DNA of 64,000 bases from Streptomyces sp. TRM49041 (GCF_008271805.1 NZ_VSRY01000152.1:248001-312000); one strand, 5' to 3'; counted from the stretch's first letter, positions 53,421-61,795 are shown. Numbers and translations are program-made. Notes: generated from the sequence alone by a model not told the origin.

Positions 53421-53810
53421 GTGTACCAACAAGTTGAACTCCCGCTGGGGATCGATGGGCGACAGTCCCCGCCGGATGAGAACGCGTCAACGCTGGACGA
53501 CCGGTTTGAGGATTTTCACGCCGAGCACCCCTGGGTGTACGAGGCGCTGGAGCGGCTCACGGCTCAGTGGGTCGAGGCGGGTGGCGGTCAGATCGGCGTC
53601 AAGGCGCTGTTCGAGCAGCTGCGCTGGCTCGCGCCGGATCTCGCTCATGGTGAGCCGTTCCAGCTGAACAATAACTTCACCTCGCGCTATGCGCGCCTGC
53701 TGCGTGCGCGTCATCCGGAATGGCGCGACGTGTTCGAGCTGCGCCGCCTGCGTGGCGGTGGCTCCGGCAGGCGACAGTCCGCACTTGACGCCAGGCGTCA
53801 AGTGAAATAG
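53421..53810 (+). CDS. Early phage protein, unknown (129 aa)
   Basis: The 129-aa protein has HPWVYEALERLTAQWVEAGGGQIGVKALFEQLRW, then FQLNNNFTSRYARLLRARHPEWRDVFELRRLR. I have a general impression of similar short proteins in actinobacterial mobile elements, but no function. Its last codons overlap the early promoter at 53785-53813, and its C-terminus is encoded by the operator palindrome. GTG start. Confidence 0.6.
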   Translation: MYQQVELPLGIDGRQSPPDENASTLDDRFEDFHAEHPWVYEALERLTAQWVEAGGGQIGVKALFEQLRWLAPDLAHGEPFQLNNNFTSRYARLLRARHPEWRDVFELRRLRGGGSGRRQSALDARRQVK

Positions 53811-53813
53811 ATT
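53782..53813 (+). promoter_or_regulatory. Early promoter with operator 2 (RecT operon)
   Basis: TTGACG (53785-53790), a 17-base spacer and TAGATT (53808-53813) form a consensus-like promoter. The -35 is inside a perfect 23-base palindrome, 53782-53804, with 11-base arms (CACTTGACGCC and GGCGTCAAGTG) around a single A. A repressor bound there would block RNA polymerase. Confidence 0.75.
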
Positions 53814-53878
53814 TATATCAGCTTCAATTGTTCTCAACATGTGTTGCGACAGTTGAACGTCGATAAAGGGGAACGAGG

Positions 53879-55021
53879 TTGCTTGGAGGGGATGTGGCCG
53901 ATGCTCCGGTCACCTGGCTCGCGATCCGCGATGACCAGAAGGCGTTCGAGGACCAGCAGTTGCGCGCTCTTCGCGCGGCGTTCCCGGACCTGGTGGAAGC
54001 CAGTCCGGCGCAGCTGGGGATCTTTTTCCACTACTGCAAGGCGTCCGGGCTCGACCCGTTCGGCCGGCAGATCTACATGATCAAGCGCAAGTCCCGCGGC
54101 GAGATCCGCTGGACCATCCAGACTGGCATCGACGGCTACCGGCTCATCGCACGCCGGGCCGCCGACCGGGCCGGGCAGCCCATCGCGTACGAGGACTTCG
54201 TCTGGTACGACGCCGAGGGCGGCGAGCACAGCGTGTGGCTGCGCGACGAGCCCCCGGCCGCGTGCCGGTCCGTCCTGTGGCGCGGGGACTCCCGCTTCCC
54301 CGCCGTCGCGCACTGGCGCGAGTACGCGCCGAAGGTCTGGGACTACGAAGCGCAGGAGTACAAGCTCGGCGGACTGTGGCCGCAGATGCCCGCCAGCCAG
54401 CTCAGCAAGGTCGCCGAGGCCCTTGCCCTGCGCCGCGCCTGCCCGGCGGACTTGTCCGGGCTGCACGTGGACGAGGAAATGCACGCCGCGGATGCGGCCG
54501 AGTCCCGCGAGCGCGTCCAGGCCGCCGCGGCCCGGCTGCGCACCCCCGGCGAGAAACTGGAGACGCCAGGCACTTCGGAGTCTCCCGTGGTGGACGCCGA
54601 AGTCGTCGAACCGGCCGGCACGCAGGACAAGCAGGACCAGCGCAGCGGGCAGGTGGAGGAAGCCGAGACGCCCGCGCCTGTCGATCCGCAGGGCGCGATG
54701 GAGGAGGCGCGCGGCACTGTACGCGACGTCGCGAAGCGGCTCGGCATCAGCTTCGACGTGGTCAACGAACGCTGCTTTGACGACTTCGGCGTCTCCTTCC
54801 AGGACGCCAGCCCCGAACAGCTCCAGGAGCTCGCCGAGGCGCTCACCGCGGACACCGAATCGGCGAAGGCAGTGAAGGCTGACGCTCCGAGCGGACGCGG
54901 ATCCGCGGGCTCCCGTACGCGCACCCCCGAGAAGAAGACCGCCACGAAGAAGGCCGTAGCGAAGAAGACGACCGCCCGCACGCCGTCACGCACCAAGTCG
55001 ACCCGCAGCAAAGCGAAGTAG
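53879..55021 (+). CDS. recT: RecT/Bet-family single-strand annealing protein
   Basis: The 380-aa protein has the RecT/Redbeta core in the first ~200 residues: SPAQLGIFFHYCKASGLDPFGRQIYMIKRKSRGEIRWTIQTGIDGYRLIA and LSKVAEALALRRACP. It anneals complementary DNA strands in phage recombination. The C-terminus is long and low complexity, ending in repeated Lys/Thr/Arg-Ala motifs (TATKKAVAKKTTARTPSRTKS), a likely DNA-binding tail. A TTG start with AAAGGGG 7 bases upstream is preferred; GTG 53894 is too near its site. It pairs with the exonuclease downstream. Confidence 0.88.
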   Translation: MLGGDVADAPVTWLAIRDDQKAFEDQQLRALRAAFPDLVEASPAQLGIFFHYCKASGLDPFGRQIYMIKRKSRGEIRWTIQTGIDGYRLIARRAADRAGQPIAYEDFVWYDAEGGEHSVWLRDEPPAACRSVLWRGDSRFPAVAHWREYAPKVWDYEAQEYKLGGLWPQMPASQLSKVAEALALRRACPADLSGLHVDEEMHAADAAESRERVQAAAARLRTPGEKLETPGTSESPVVDAEVVEPAGTQDKQDQRSGQVEEAETPAPVDPQGAMEEARGTVRDVAKRLGISFDVVNERCFDDFGVSFQDASPEQLQELAEALTADTESAKAVKADAPSGRGSAGSRTRTPEKKTATKKAVAKKTTARTPSRTKSTRSKAK

Positions 55022-55070
55022 CCACCAGCCACCCCGCTGGGTGGCCAACCCACCAGAGTGCGAGAAGACC

Positions 55071-56114
55071 ATGTCCATCGACCCCGGAACGATCACCGTC
55101 CCCGACCTATGGAAGGGCGCCCACCGCGACGACCGCGCCCGGCCCCGCGCCCGGCAACGCCTCCTCGGCCCGTCCTCGATCGGTCTGTGCAGACGCCGCG
55201 CCGCCTACGAAGTACACGGCACCTGGCCGACCGACCTCGACGACAACATGCACGCCGCGATCCTCGGCACCTGGCTGCACGAGGGAATCCTGCGTGTGCT
55301 GGCGGAGCAGTACGGTGCGCACACCGAACTGGAGCTCACCAACGGCGTCATCCTCGGGCACGCCGACGCCTACTGGACCCCGAGCGGACAGGACCCCGGC
55401 GTCGTCGAGGATGTCAAGACCAAGTCCACCCGCGCCCTGGACGTCGTCGTACGCCAGGGCCCCAGCCAGCATGAGTGGTTCCAAGTCCACTTGTACGCAC
55501 ACCTGTTGCGCACCGGCGGGCTCAGCGAGCACCCTCACCTGCCGACCGGGAAGCCGCTGGAGGCCGACGTCGTACGACTGCGCTACGTCGGCCGCGAGTA
55601 CGGCCAGGTCGTCGTCCACCAGCGCATGTACGACGAGGGCGTCACTCAGCAGGCCCTGGCCTGGGCCGAGGATGTCCTCGAGAGTGCCGAGCCGGAGGCC
55701 ATGCCCCGCGACCTCGACGGACCCGGTCTGTCGGTCATTTGCGACAACTGCCCGTTCAAGACAGCCTGCTGGAACCTCGACCAGCTCGCCGACGACGGCC
55801 GCGCCCCGCAGACCATCCTCGCCGAGGACGAAGCGGGCATCACCGACGCGCTGCGCGCCTACGCGGACGCCTCGGAGATCGAGAGCGCCGCGAAGAAGCG
55901 CAAGGTCAAGGCACGCAAGATGCTCGACGCCGCGGACCCCGGTACGTACGGCGACTTCAAGCTCTCTTGGTCTGGCGGCAACCCCCGCCCGCCCGAGCCC
56001 GACCCCCAGGCGATGATCCGCATCCTTGAGGGCCTCAGCGTCGACATCCCGATGAAGTCCGGCGGCCGCACCTCGCGCACCATCGGCGTCACCCGCGTCC
56101 CTGACGCGACCTGA
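55071..56114 (+). CDS. RecB/Cas4-like exonuclease with Fe-S cluster
   Basis: The 347-aa protein carries PD-(D/E)XK residues D99 (GHADAYW), E113 and K116 (VVEDVKTK), and H70/E71 as a further motif. Four cysteines, C40 and C224/C227/C233 (CDNCPFKTAC), form a Cas4/AddB-type 4Fe-4S site. It would resect DNA ends to feed the RecT protein, like Redalpha. GTG 55041 precedes ATG 55071; I prefer 55071, which follows the shared CACCAGAGTGCGAG block. Confidence 0.82.
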   Translation: MSIDPGTITVPDLWKGAHRDDRARPRARQRLLGPSSIGLCRRRAAYEVHGTWPTDLDDNMHAAILGTWLHEGILRVLAEQYGAHTELELTNGVILGHADAYWTPSGQDPGVVEDVKTKSTRALDVVVRQGPSQHEWFQVHLYAHLLRTGGLSEHPHLPTGKPLEADVVRLRYVGREYGQVVVHQRMYDEGVTQQALAWAEDVLESAEPEAMPRDLDGPGLSVICDNCPFKTACWNLDQLADDGRAPQTILAEDEAGITDALRAYADASEIESAAKKRKVKARKMLDAADPGTYGDFKLSWSGGNPRPPEPDPQAMIRILEGLSVDIPMKSGGRTSRTIGVTRVPDAT

Positions 56115-56128
56115 CCCACCCCGCTCGC

Positions 56129-56159
56129 CACCGGGGCCCGCACCACGCCGGCCCCGGTG
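56129..56159 (+). terminator. Intergenic hairpin after the exonuclease
   Basis: CACCGGGGCC (56129-56138) pairs with GGCCCCGGTG (56150-56159), with an 11-base loop and no T-run. It may be a factor-dependent terminator or an RNA-processing site. Confidence 0.55.
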
Positions 56160-56202
56160 CTCGGCGATCCCGCACACCCAACCCTTGGAGGGGAAGTTCC
56201 TC

Positions 56203-56856
56203 ATGTTCACACCCACGCTGCGCGAGCGCATCGCCGACGTGCTGTCCCAGGCGTACGGCGACCAGCCCGCCCTCACCGCATCCGATCCCGCCCCGCACCA
56301 CCGCGCGGCGAACGCGGTTCTCACCGTCCTGCCGCAGTACGGACAGGACGCCGACCCGCAGCTGCGCGGCACCTTCGCCCGCATCGAGGAGGCGAAGCAT
56401 GCGCTCGCCTCGTACGAAGGCGACGACGTCCTCGGCCTGATGCTGCACCTGGTGGCGATCCTCGACGGACCGCCGCTGCCCGCAGACACCTTCGAGACGA
56501 CACCCCCGCTCACCGCGGACCGCATCCGGCAGCGGCTCGTCGAGCGCCTGATCGCCTGCTGGCCGCGCATGGCCTACGCCGACCACGCCGGCGACATCGC
56601 CGCCTCGCTCATGGACGTCATCATGCCGATCGTCACCCAGCTGCAGAACCAGGCATCCTCCTGGCGCAGCCAGGCAGACAGAGCGCTCACGCAGCGCGAC
56701 CGGGCACGGTCCACCGCCACCACCCTGGAGCAGATCGTCGCCGAAGCGACGCGCCTTCTCCTGGCCGGCGAACCGGGCCCGGCGCTCGCCGTCCTCCGGA
56801 GCGACGGGCAGCCGCTTGGGCCCTGCGCAACCGCGTCCTGCATCGGCGAGGAGTGA
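56203..56856 (+). CDS. Early phage protein, unknown (217 aa)
   Basis: The 217-aa product is acidic and helical, with a region SSWRSQADRALTQRDRARSTATTLEQIV at 145-175 likely to be a coiled coil. GGAGGGGAAG 7 bases upstream supports ATG 56203 rather than TTG 56185. I do not recognise it. Confidence 0.58.
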   Translation: MFTPTLRERIADVLSQAYGDQPALTASDPAPHHRAANAVLTVLPQYGQDADPQLRGTFARIEEAKHALASYEGDDVLGLMLHLVAILDGPPLPADTFETTPPLTADRIRQRLVERLIACWPRMAYADHAGDIAASLMDVIMPIVTQLQNQASSWRSQADRALTQRDRARSTATTLEQIVAEATRLLLAGEPGPALAVLRSDGQPLGPCATASCIGEE

Positions 56857-56862
56857 TCCGTC

Positions 56863-57180
56863 GTGCCCAGCACCCACGCACCCCGGCCGCACAGCAGCTC
56901 CGCGCCGTTCTTGCTCCTCGGCAGCGACCCCACCCGCCAGCCCCGCCACGTCTACGTCAGCACTACCGACACCGGCATCGTCGGCGTGGACTTCATGGCC
57001 GTCGAGCGCGTCGTCAACGGCGGACTCCCGGCGCCCGAACTCAATGAAGCCGAGCAGGAGCTCGCCGCCCGGATCATGACCCGCGCCGGGCACCCGGCGC
57101 GCGACATCGCCGAGCGCGTCGGTGTGGAGACCCGCACGGTCACCCGCTGGCGGGCGGCCTGGAGGAAGGAAGAAGCGTGA
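56863..57180 (+). CDS. Small HTH protein
   Basis: The 105-aa protein has a C-terminal HTH: LAARIMTRAGHPARDIAERVGVETRTVTRWRAAWRKEEA. The N-terminal half is a short extended region. It overlaps the next gene by 4 bases (GTGA), suggesting it is translated with the replication initiator. It may act as an accessory regulator or helper for initiation. Confidence 0.68.
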   Translation: MPSTHAPRPHSSSAPFLLLGSDPTRQPRHVYVSTTDTGIVGVDFMAVERVVNGGLPAPELNEAEQELAARIMTRAGHPARDIAERVGVETRTVTRWRAAWRKEEA

Positions 57181-58055
57181 GTATCGAGGCGATGGCCTGG
57201 GCGTTCAAGCAGAAGATCCCCAATCCGGGCGCGAAGCTGGTGCTGCTCGCGCTGTGCGACTTCGCGGACGAGTCCTGGTCCTGCTTCCCCGGGCAGGAAA
57301 CCCTCTCGACGAAGACCAGTCAGAGTCTGAGCACCGTGCGCCGGCATCTCAAGTGGCTTGAGCAGCAGGGCTATATGTCCCGCAGCCCTCGCTTCGTCGA
57401 AGGCCGCAGGACCAGCAACCGCTACGTCCTGCGCACCCCCCGGCCCGTTGGTCCGCCACCGCACCCGCAGGACCCCGGCGGCCCCGGGGGCGCCGCCGAA
57501 CAGGCCGACGACGAGGACGTCAACCAGGAGCCCGCGCCGGAAGACACCGGGGCGAAACAGGCGGTCAAAATGACCGCTGGTCACAATGACCTGAGGTCAA
57601 ATTCCACGGGTGTACCGGTCAAAATGACGGGGGAACCGTCAGAGAACCACCAGAGAAACAACCCCCTACCCCCGGCGGAGGGTGACGGCCGCGGCGGGGC
57701 CGGCAGCACTGGGGAAGCCGGTGCCGAGAACGGCGGTGGTTCGAGCGGAGGCTGCACCGCTCACCCGAGCGCCCCTGCTGCCAACTGCCGCGGCTGCGGC
57801 ACCAATCCGCGCAGCCGCCAAGCCGCCGCAGCAGCCCAGGAGAAGCAGGCGAAGGCCGCCCGTGCCCGGGACAGAGACCGCCGATGGTTCCAGGAGGACG
57901 GCGCGCGCCGCGCCCAAGTGCAGGCGCTGGAAGCTCAAGGAGTCCTCGAAGGCCCCCGCAAAGCCGCCCGGGAAGCGCTCCAGCGCGGCCGCCAGCGCGA
58001 AGGGATCCCGCTCACCAGCAGTAAAGAATACTTGACGCAAAATGATCAAGAATGA
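57177..58055 (+). CDS. Replication initiator-like HTH protein with internal iterons
   Basis: The 292-aa protein has an N-terminal winged helix (AKLVLLALCDFADESWSCFPGQETLSTKTSQSLSTVRRHLKWLEQQGYM), like lambda O or RepA-type initiators. A disordered Gly/Pro/Ala linker follows, then a basic helical C-terminus with AAAQEKQAKAARARDRDRRWF. The gene contains four near-identical GGTCA-type repeats at 57564-57630 (residues 130-151), matching the layout of lambda ori inside gene O. GTG start overlaps the previous stop. Origin function is inferred. Confidence 0.72.
   Translation: MSIEAMAWAFKQKIPNPGAKLVLLALCDFADESWSCFPGQETLSTKTSQSLSTVRRHLKWLEQQGYMSRSPRFVEGRRTSNRYVLRTPRPVGPPPHPQDPGGPGGAAEQADDEDVNQEPAPEDTGAKQAVKMTAGHNDLRSNSTGVPVKMTGEPSENHQRNNPLPPAEGDGRGGAGSTGEAGAENGGGSSGGCTAHPSAPAANCRGCGTNPRSRQAAAAAQEKQAKAARARDRDRRWFQEDGARRAQVQALEAQGVLEGPRKAAREALQRGRQREGIPLTSSKEYLTQNDQE
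57564..57630. repeat. Iteron-like repeats, candidate replication origin
   Basis: GGTCAAAATGACC (57564-57576), GGTCACAATGACC (57580-57592), partial GGTCAAATTCC (57596-57606) and GGTCAAAATGACG (57618-57630). The first two are perfect 5-base inverted repeats around 3 bases; start-to-start spacings are 16, 16 and 22. They sit inside the initiator gene. Confidence 0.68.
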
Positions 58056-58061
58056 TAAAAT
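58031..58061 (+). promoter_or_regulatory. Early promoter with operator 3
   Basis: TTGACG (58032-58037), an 18-base spacer and TAAAAT (58056-58061) form a strong promoter in an AT-rich patch. CTTGACGCAAAATGATCAAG (58031-58050) shares both arms with the operator at 53782. It probably drives the early cassette from 58112. Confidence 0.72.
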
Positions 58062-58111
58062 AGTATCAGATCCACTGGAAAACACCCCCCCAACTTCGGA
58101 GGTTCCGAGCA

Positions 58112-58384
58112 GTGTTCAGCTTCCTCGCCCCAGCTCAACGCGCCGCCCTGAGCGTCGGCCTCGCTGCCCGCGGCGTCGATGGCGTCCAGTTCGGCCAGGC
58201 TCAGAAGCTGGCCAAGGAAATGGGCGAGCGGCTGGCCCGCGCCTACGGTGACGCCCTCGGTCGCCCCGTTGAGCCGCTCGACTTCGTGCGCGACGTCCTC
58301 GGCGTCGAGGCGTCCGGCCGGCTGTTGGTGTGCTCCCTGCGTGAGGTCACGGGCCGCCCGGACCTCTACCGCGATGCCTTCTGA
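58112..58384 (+). CDS. Early phage protein, unknown (90 aa)
   Basis: The 90-aa product starts at GTG with GGAGG 9 bases upstream and contains AQKLAKEMGERLARAYGDALGRPVEPLDFVRDVLG, a helical region. It opens the gene train after the strong early promoter. No domain recognised. Downstream, GCCTCC...GGAGGC (58404-58424) makes a small hairpin with loop TACATGTGT. Confidence 0.58.
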   Translation: MFSFLAPAQRAALSVGLAARGVDGVQFGQAQKLAKEMGERLARAYGDALGRPVEPLDFVRDVLGVEASGRLLVCSLREVTGRPDLYRDAF

Positions 58385-58480
58385 CCTACGCGTCCGTATC
58401 CACGCCTCCTACATGTGTGGAGGCAATTGCAAGCCTCCCCGGTGCGTGCCGGGTGAGACCACCAGAGTGCGAGGAACCCG

Positions 58481-58780
58481 ATGAACATCGCCCACATTGC
58501 CGCCATAGTCGTCGCCGCCCGCGTCCTCGGTGCACCCACCGAGCGCAGGGAGACCGGCGGCCCCGCCGTCCGCGTACTGAGCCTGCACGGCCAGCAAAAG
58601 GGCCAGATCTGCGACTTCACCCTCGACGACGGCTTCCGCCGGTGGCGGCTGGAGTCGGTCACCGACAACCACGGCGTCGACATGGTGGGCCGCACCCTCG
58701 GCAAGCGTCTCTCCGCGCGCCTCGACGCCCTGCACGCCCAGGCCACCGAGCACTTCACCCCGCGCCCGACCACCGAATAG
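58481..58780 (+). CDS. Early phage protein, unknown (99 aa)
   Basis: The 99-aa product starts at ATG after the repeated CACCAGAGTGCGAG block (58460-58473), also found before the exonuclease gene. It has a beta-rich central part (VRVLSLHGQQKGQICDFTLDDGFRRWRLESV) and a short helical C-terminus. No domain recognised. The next gene follows after about 26 bases. Confidence 0.52.
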   Translation: MNIAHIAAIVVAARVLGAPTERRETGGPAVRVLSLHGQQKGQICDFTLDDGFRRWRLESVTDNHGVDMVGRTLGKRLSARLDALHAQATEHFTPRPTTE

Positions 58781-58806
58781 CCCAGCGCCCACAAAGGGAG
58801 AGAGAA

Positions 58807-59487
58807 GTGGACCAGCCCACACGCGAACAGCTCCTGTACGCGGAGGCCGCCATGTACGGCGTCAGCCCGGACCAGATCCACCGCGCCGTCGACATCATCG
58901 CCGCCGTACAACGCCGCGACCGCGAGGACTTCCGGACCAAGTTCGGCGGGGAGCTGACACCCGATCGGTGGCTCGCCGCCTACGGCGTCTCCGGCTTCAG
59001 GGAGCTGTGCACCCGCGCGGCCGACCGCGCCGGGCTCCCGGACGGCGACGTGATCATGCGCATCGTTTTTGCCATCGCCCCCGCACCCGAGACTCGCGAG
59101 GACGACCGGCCCGTCGAGTTCTGGGCCCGCCCCCTCACCGACCCCGCCGAGGCGACGTTCCCCGCCTACCGCGTGACGTACGAGGACCCGCCGGCGGACG
59201 ACAGCACCGGCTTCGACTGGTCCGGGACGCTGCTGCGCCGCACCCTGCGCCAGGCCACCGAACACGGCCAGGGCGCGGCGAGCCTCGAGAAGGCCACCGG
59301 CGTCGTCGTCTTTACCGACGGCGACCTGCACGGCGCGTACATCGCCCGGCCCGCGCCGGGACGAGTCCGGCCCGTCTGTGTCCGCTGCGGCCAGTGGGAG
59401 CAGGAACACACGCTGCACGAACGCTTCGGCTCCTGCCCGCAGTTCGTCACCGCCGTCGCTCAGCTCACCGCGGCCACCGTGCCGTAA
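58807..59487 (+). CDS. Early phage protein with zinc-ribbon-like motif
   Basis: The 226-aa product starts at GTG with GGGAG about 6 bases upstream. It has a mixed N-terminal part and a C-terminal cysteine cluster VCVRCGQWEQEHTLHERFGSC, consistent with a zinc-binding module. I do not recognise its family. A strong intergenic hairpin (59498-59544) follows. Confidence 0.55.
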   Translation: MDQPTREQLLYAEAAMYGVSPDQIHRAVDIIAAVQRRDREDFRTKFGGELTPDRWLAAYGVSGFRELCTRAADRAGLPDGDVIMRIVFAIAPAPETREDDRPVEFWARPLTDPAEATFPAYRVTYEDPPADDSTGFDWSGTLLRRTLRQATEHGQGAASLEKATGVVVFTDGDLHGAYIARPAPGRVRPVCVRCGQWEQEHTLHERFGSCPQFVTAVAQLTAATVP

Positions 59488-59497
59488 CACGAAGGCC

Positions 59498-59544
59498 CCC
59501 GCTCGGGGCCGCGCCGGTGCGAGCGGTTCCCGGCCCCGAGCGGG
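59498..59544 (+). terminator. Intergenic hairpin with GTGCGAG loop
   Basis: CCCGCTCGGGGCCG (59498-59511) pairs perfectly with CGGCCCCGAGCGGG (59531-59544). The 19-base loop contains GTGCGAG (59517-59523). No T-run follows, so it may be factor-dependent. Confidence 0.65.
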
Positions 59545-59584
59545 CCCATCCCCGATCCCTCGTCGTACGCGAAGGAGTCCAGCC

Positions 59585-60268
59585 ATGCCCCAAACGCCCT
59601 GGCGCGTGGGCGGAGCCCAGCGGAAAGGCCGCCGCGAGGTCCAGGCCGACGCGTTCAACGTCGGCGGCGACTTGGCCACCGGCCGTATCGCGGTGGCCGT
59701 CGCCGACGGCATCGGTGACACCGCCGAGGCCGCCGAAGCGGCCCGGCTGGCCACCGAGGAGGCGGCCGCCGTCGCCCTCACCACGACGCCCGAAGTCGGC
59801 TGCATGACGGCCCGAGAACGCCTCGCCGCCAGCGGCATCACGGCGGACGCGTCCATCGTCACCGCGCTCCTCGATCCCGCCCACAGCCGCGTCCAGATCA
59901 CCTGGGCCGGACTGTGCCGCGCCTACGTCCTCACCACCGATGGACAGCTGCGGCGTGCCACGTACGACCACTCCCTCGGCGAGCGCATCCGCCGCCACAC
60001 CTCACAGCGCGGACCGCTGCTGGCGTACGACCGCAAGGTCACTCGCACCATCGCCCGCCACGGGTTCGTGACCACGTCCCTGCCCGCGCGCGGCATCACA
60101 AGCGTCCTGCTCAGCACGGACGGCATCGCTCGGTGCCTGGACGACAGCGCGATCCGCCGCGCCCTCGAGGAGAGCGACCCGCAGAAGGCCGCCGACTTCC
60201 TCGCCGACGCCGCCGACCTCGGCGGTTCGGACAACGTGACCGCTGTCGTCCTGCGCCGCGCCGGCTAA
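59585..60268 (+). CDS. PP2C-like protein phosphatase domain protein
   Basis: The 227-aa protein shows PP2C/PPM motifs: DAFN (D22), VAVADGIGD with D41/G42, LLSTDGIARCL, and GSDNVTAVVL at the C-terminus with D216. These aspartates would bind the metal pair. Such enzymes dephosphorylate Ser/Thr. An unusual function for a phage early region; it might counter host kinases. AAGGAG at 59572-59577 supports the ATG at 59585. Confidence 0.75.
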   Translation: MPQTPWRVGGAQRKGRREVQADAFNVGGDLATGRIAVAVADGIGDTAEAAEAARLATEEAAAVALTTTPEVGCMTARERLAASGITADASIVTALLDPAHSRVQITWAGLCRAYVLTTDGQLRRATYDHSLGERIRRHTSQRGPLLAYDRKVTRTIARHGFVTTSLPARGITSVLLSTDGIARCLDDSAIRRALEESDPQKAADFLADAADLGGSDNVTAVVLRRAG

Positions 60269-60302
60269 CCCCACCACCACACATGACGAGGAGCCAATCC
60301 CC

Positions 60303-61049
60303 ATGGAAAACCAGCCATTTCGACTGACCCAGCTCCCGCTCGACGACCTCGCCGCGGCCTTCGTCCAGGCAGGCGAGATGCTCTTCCTCGCGATCCACGA
60401 CGACATCTCCGCCCGCGTGCGGATGGCCCACCCCGAAGCCGAGTACCTGGAGGTCAGCGTCGACTCCGACGGCGACGTCGAGCTGCATGGCATCTGGAGC
60501 GCCCAGGAATCCGGGCTCGGCAGCTGCCGCCTCCTGTACGACCCCCACGGCGACGCGGAGGAGGACTGGCGGGACGGCCCGCTGGACGTCGACGAACTCA
60601 TCAGCGATCTCGGCCGTGTTCTGAGCAGCTCCTTCCTCTACCACTGGGGCGTGGTCGAGCCGCACCCCGTCCACGAGTACCGCGACCGCCGCTGGATCAG
60701 CCTCCCGCCGGCCGACCGTGCCGCCGCCGTCGCCGACATCGTGCGCCGCCACGTCCCCGACGCCGTCTCCCTGATCTGCCGCTTCGAAGCACGCGACCGG
60801 GGCATCGCCGTCGGCTTCGAGAAGATCACGCTCAGCAGCGGCGAAACGGTCCCCATCCCGTGCCCCCGCTGCTCGCCGGACACAGAGGACAGCCCGTGGC
60901 CGCACGACGTCTCCCACGAGCTCGCCCACCCTCTCGGCCAGCTCTACGCCCTGCCGCACCTGCGCAGCCGTCACCTCACCCCGTGCATGGACCTCGCCTC
61001 CGAGCACGAGGGCCAGATGTGGCAGCTCGTCTTCCCGTACCCGTCCTGA
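60303..61049 (+). CDS. Early phage protein, paralogue A (248 aa)
   Basis: The 248-aa acidic protein is a paralogue of the next gene: both contain an LPPADRAA motif followed by a VR.H.PDA segment, and a C-terminal SLPHLR or ALPHLRSRH region. A DDISARVRMAHPEAEYLEVSVDSDGDVELHGIW segment lies near the N-terminus, like the partner. Function unknown. No ribosome site anomaly. Confidence 0.6.
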   Translation: MENQPFRLTQLPLDDLAAAFVQAGEMLFLAIHDDISARVRMAHPEAEYLEVSVDSDGDVELHGIWSAQESGLGSCRLLYDPHGDAEEDWRDGPLDVDELISDLGRVLSSSFLYHWGVVEPHPVHEYRDRRWISLPPADRAAAVADIVRRHVPDAVSLICRFEARDRGIAVGFEKITLSSGETVPIPCPRCSPDTEDSPWPHDVSHELAHPLGQLYALPHLRSRHLTPCMDLASEHEGQMWQLVFPYPS

Positions 61050-61070
61050 CCCGCACAAGGAGCTTCCCAA

Positions 61071-61790
61071 ATGACCGACAACGACGCGCCACGGACCACC
61101 GACGCACGGCGCCATCTCGACCACGCGGTCCGCGCCCTGGACCACGTCCAGGCACGCTACGAGGTCGCGATGCTCGACTACATCACCGCGCGCATCGTCG
61201 AGGCGCACCCCCAGACCACGCATCTCACCTTTGTCCACGCCACCGCCGACGGCCTGATCGAGCTGGACGGCCTGTGGGCCACCCACGACGGCGGCACGGA
61301 GGAGCTGCTCCACGACCTCCGCGGCGGCGGAAGCGCCACCGTCGGGTTCGACCCCGGCGAGATCGGCGACGACCTCACGTACGCCCTCGACCGGCTGAAC
61401 TCGGTCGCGTGGAGCGCCGTACGCCCCCAGACGTTGCCGGGCAAGCGCTGGGTGCTCGACCTCCCACCCGCCGACCGCGCCGCGAGGATCGCTGCGCTCG
61501 TTCGCGTGCACCACCCGGACGCGGGCCTCCTGACTGTCGACCTCTCCGCCATGCGGCCCCGCGTCGCCGGCGTGACCACGCGCGGCACCACGGGAGTCGG
61601 ACCCACGGTCCACGCCGAACCCGACCGGCCGCTGTGGCCCGAGGAGACCGGGCGGATCATCCGCGGGCTGATCTGGCAGATCCGCTCCCTGCCCCACCTG
61701 CGCGCTCGATACGTGACGCGGGTCGGCGGCCCGGCGGAGGAGACCGCGCTTCTGCTGCTCCCGCAGACCGAGACCGGCTCGGGGGAGTGA
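61071..61790 (+). CDS. Early phage protein, paralogue B (239 aa)
   Basis: The 239-aa product shares with the previous protein LDLPPADRAARIAALVRVHHPDA and SLPHLRARYVT. The pair is a tandem duplication that has diverged. The gene starts 22 bases after the first and ends 6 bases before the next. Function unknown. Confidence 0.6.
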   Translation: MTDNDAPRTTDARRHLDHAVRALDHVQARYEVAMLDYITARIVEAHPQTTHLTFVHATADGLIELDGLWATHDGGTEELLHDLRGGGSATVGFDPGEIGDDLTYALDRLNSVAWSAVRPQTLPGKRWVLDLPPADRAARIAALVRVHHPDAGLLTVDLSAMRPRVAGVTTRGTTGVGPTVHAEPDRPLWPEETGRIIRGLIWQIRSLPHLRARYVTRVGGPAEETALLLLPQTETGSGE

Positions 61791-61795
61791 ATGTC

